DNA of 7,262 nucleotides from CAYTLW01 sp964438735. Lineage in GTDB: Bacteria; Myxococcota_A; UBA9042. Shown one piece after another: positions 5,446 to 7,262 of the stretch (positions are counted from its first letter, which is position 1; each line of letters starts with the position of its first letter). A program made the translations under genes and the position numbers. The notes beneath the pieces are model-generated. The model saw nothing but the letters and a program-made list of their open reading frames with translations, was not told the origin of the DNA and searched no databases. Where the stretch lies: positions 1 to 7,262 of the forward strand of contig CAYTLW010000214.1 in assembly GCA_964438735.1 (NCBI GenBank). Direction: 5' to 3'.

Positions 5446-7143
5446 CTACTCCCCTCGAAACGACCCCAGCGCCATCACCAGCCCCAGCATCCCGGCGATC
5501 AGGAACAGGACCACGGATATCGAGCTGACGCCGTACACGGTCAGCGCCTGCGAATCCAGCGTGAGCGCCCCACCGAGAACGCAAGAAGCCAGGATCATCG
5601 CCCGACTCTGACGAGCCCGACTCTTGCGCTGGCCGGCGATGAGCTTGTCCAGCCCGGCGATCTCCACTCGCCCGCTCAGCCGGCCCTCGCTGACGTCCTC
5701 GAACAGTCGGGTCGCCACCCGCGGGAAGCGGCGCATGAAGCGACTGAGGCTCGACAGGGTGTCAGCGGCCTCTTTGAGCAGGCGCTGGGGGTTGTAGCGC
5801 TCGATGAGCATCTCTTCGACGAAGGGTTTGGCCTCTTCGATGAAGTTGATGTCCGGCGCCAGGGTCTTGCCGATGCCTTCGACCGTCATCAGGGCCTTGA
5901 AGACCATGGTGTATGTGGGCGGCACCTTGATTTGATGCCGGATGGCGCCGCTGACCAGGTCGGCGAAGAACACGCCGACATCGATCTCCTGCAGCGTGCG
6001 GCCGGCCACGTGCCGATCGATGACCTCGATCGTATCCGCCTCGAAGCGGGCGAAGTCGTAGACCACGCCCTTCTGCTTGACGCCGATGTCGAAGAAGACC
6101 CGGGCGATGAGCTGGTAGTCGTTGCGCGACAGTCCGATGAGGATGTCCAGGATGTCGTCGCGCTGCTGTTTCGTCAGCCGACCCATGAGGCCGAAGTCGA
6201 TGAGCACGATGGTGCTGTCGGGCAGGATCAGGATGTTGCCGGGGTGCAGGTCGCCGTGAAAGAGGCCGTCTTCGAAGACCATCTTGAAGAGCGCCCGCAG
6301 CATTCGCGGCGCCACCACGTAGGGGTCGACGCCCAACTCTTCGGCCGCCCGCGTGACCTTGATGCCCTCGATGCACTCCATGGTGACGATCTTGGCCGTG
6401 CACCGATCCGGGTAGAGGAAGGGTGCACGTACGCTTTCGAACTCTTTGAAGTTCTGGCTGAACTGGGCGATGTTCCGGCGCTCGTTGCGGAAGTCCAACT
6501 CCTTGCGGATGGCGCGGTCGAACTCGGCCACGATGCCAGCCGGATCCATGAGCGCCAGGTCCGGGATGTTGCGCTCCATCTGTTTGGCGAGGAAATGCAG
6601 GATGTTGAGGTCGCTGTCGATGCGACCTGCGATGGAGGGACGCTGGACCTTGACCACCACCAGGCGGCCGTCGGGCAGGGTGGCCTTGTGCACCTGGGCG
6701 ATGGAGGCGCTGGCCAAGGGCGTTTCCTCGAAGGTGGCATACGCCTCCTCCAGCGGCATACCCAACTCGGCCTCCACCTGGGCTTTGACCTTGTCGAAGG
6801 ACAGGATGGGCACGTTGTCCTGAAGGTTCTGCAGCTCCTCGGCGACGTCCGGCGGCACCAGGTCTGGCCGCGTCGACAGGATCTGGCCCAGCTTGACGAA
6901 GGTGGGCCCCAGCTCCTCGATGGCCCGGCGCAGGCGGCGAGCGAAGGTCAGGGGCACGTTCTCTGCGTCGACGGTGCTGACCAGGTTCTTGACGCCGACG
7001 GTCTCCTCCAGGCCCAGGCGGATCATGGCAGCGCCGAAGCCGTGTTTGGCGAGGATGGCGGCGATCTCGCGCAGGCGGCCGACGTCTTTGATGGCGGTGG
7101 AGAGGCCTCGGACGGAGGTGTAGAGGGTTCCTACGTTGGCCAT
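5446..7143 (-). CDS. ABC1/UbiB-family protein kinase-like membrane protein
   Basis: This 565-residue protein has all hallmarks of the ABC1/UbiB (ADCK/COQ8) atypical kinase-like family. The N-terminal KxGQ motif is at 84-87 (FVKLGQILSTRPDLVP). An Ala/Ser-rich nucleotide loop, LASASIAQVH, is at 143-152 and the invariant-type lysine in VVVKVQRP is at 165. KELDFRNERRN spans about 214-224. The catalytic loop HGDLHPGN is at 296-303, and the metal-binding DFG starts at Asp316. Two C-terminal membrane helices, about 515-529 and 539-558, match bacterial UbiB architecture. In UbiB/COQ8 the ATPase supports ubiquinone synthesis or lipid handling. No other quinone gene is near, so a specific quinone role is not established and no symbol is given. 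I start at the ATG at 7143, preceded by AGGGAG seven bases upstream; an in-frame GTG at 7209 would add 22 Pro-rich residues. It converges with the toxin gene and seems to be a single-gene unit within this window. Confidence 0.95.
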   Translation of the reverse strand: MANVGTLYTSVRGLSTAIKDVGRLREIAAILAKHGFGAAMIRLGLEETVGVKNLVSTVDAENVPLTFARRLRRAIEELGPTFVKLGQILSTRPDLVPPDVAEELQNLQDNVPILSFDKVKAQVEAELGMPLEEAYATFEETPLASASIAQVHKATLPDGRLVVVKVQRPSIAGRIDSDLNILHFLAKQMERNIPDLALMDPAGIVAEFDRAIRKELDFRNERRNIAQFSQNFKEFESVRAPFLYPDRCTAKIVTMECIEGIKVTRAAEELGVDPYVVAPRMLRALFKMVFEDGLFHGDLHPGNILILPDSTIVLIDFGLMGRLTKQQRDDILDILIGLSRNDYQLIARVFFDIGVKQKGVVYDFARFEADTIEVIDRHVAGRTLQEIDVGVFFADLVSGAIRHQIKVPPTYTMVFKALMTVEGIGKTLAPDINFIEEAKPFVEEMLIERYNPQRLLKEAADTLSSLSRFMRRFPRVATRLFEDVSEGRLSGRVEIAGLDKLIAGQRKSRARQSRAMILASCVLGGALTLDSQALTVYGVSSISVVLFLIAGMLGLVMALGSFRGE

Positions 7144-7177
7144 TTGGGGGCTCCCTGCGGAGGGCTGGTTGGGAGGT

Positions 7178-7186
7178 CGAATAGCA
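7178..7186 (-). promoter_or_regulatory. Possible extended -10 element for the kinase gene
   Basis: On the minus strand TGCTATTCG resembles an extended -10 (TGnTATAAT-like) about 35 bases before the kinase start codon. No good -35 box is seen at 16-18 bases upstream, where the DNA is a C-run. GCTATTC is also found in the leftward candidate promoter at 85-113, which weakly supports a shared -10 preference in this organism. Confidence 0.28.
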
Positions 7187-7195
7187 TTTTTGGGG

Positions 7196-7235
7196 GGTGG
7201 TTGCACCACCCGGTGGCTTCACGAGGGGAACCACC
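7196..7235. repeat. Consecutive GGTGG/CCACC inverted repeats upstream of the kinase gene
   Basis: GGTGGT (7196-7201) pairs with ACCACC (7205-7210) across three bases. GGTGG (7212-7216) can pair with CCACC (7231-7235) across 14 bases, and CGCG at 7240-7243 with CGCG at 7252-7255. All lie upstream of the possible kinase promoter. They could be operator sites or the 3' end of a leftward unit starting beyond the right edge. There is no T-run. Confidence 0.4.
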
Positions 7236-7262
7236 TCATCGCGGGGGGCTTCGCGTGATGGC

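Noticed and set aside
7144..7209. 22-residue N-terminal extension of the kinase from a GTG
   Set aside because: The extension is Pro/Asn-rich, has no good ribosome site, and runs over the possible promoter; ATG 7143 has AGGGAG at ideal spacing.
5762..7234. 490-residue minus-strand frame overlapping the kinase gene
   Set aside because: It is the out-of-frame reading of the ABC1/UbiB gene, dominated by Arg, Pro, Gly and His, without motifs.

Overview
The window is GC-rich throughout, and its coding strands prefer G or C at third codon positions. The gene content suggests a Gram-negative delta-type proteobacterium, most likely Myxococcota or a relative. The pointers are an exported PEGA-repeat protein with an outer-membrane barrel-like C-terminus, a short Asp/Ala-rich putative lipoprotein, and an ABC1/UbiB-type kinase away from any ubiquinone gene. 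The taxonomic call is inference; there is no rRNA or other marker here.

Layout. (1) Bases 1-194 hold no gene. They contain a cluster of short palindromes and a plausible leftward promoter for something beyond the left edge. (2) A leftward cluster covers about 4693 down to 195: a small putative lipoprotein (4693-4292), a large secreted five-PEGA/barrel protein (start best placed at a GTG at 4117, end 1799), and, 38 bases later, a metallophosphoesterase whose metal-binding motifs are split by a membrane hairpin (1760-195). (3) Rightward, starting behind the lipoprotein promoter, lies a compact toxin-antitoxin pair: a Phd/YefM-type antitoxin (4768-5013) overlapping by four bases a PIN-domain VapC-like toxin (5010-5411). 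(4) Leftward again, converging on the toxin, is a complete ABC1/UbiB-family kinase-like membrane protein (7143-5446). A GC-rich hairpin fills the 34-base gap between the two stops. (5) Bases 7144-7262 hold a possible extended -10 promoter and several small inverted repeats.

How the genes may work together. The PEGA/barrel protein and the phosphoesterase are almost certainly co-transcribed and point to a cell-envelope function: an exported protein reaching from periplasm to outer membrane, and a membrane-tethered hydrolase whose active site probably faces the cytoplasm. The lipoprotein may be the first gene of that cluster. The toxin-antitoxin pair looks like an independent module. Its promoter region overlaps back to back with the lipoprotein promoter inside a set of GTTG/CAAC half-sites, so antitoxin binding could affect both directions. 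No CRISPR array, insertion sequence, phage gene, tRNA or rRNA was seen. I found no clearly new defence or mobile system; the least ordinary items are the envelope gene pair and the shared divergent control region.
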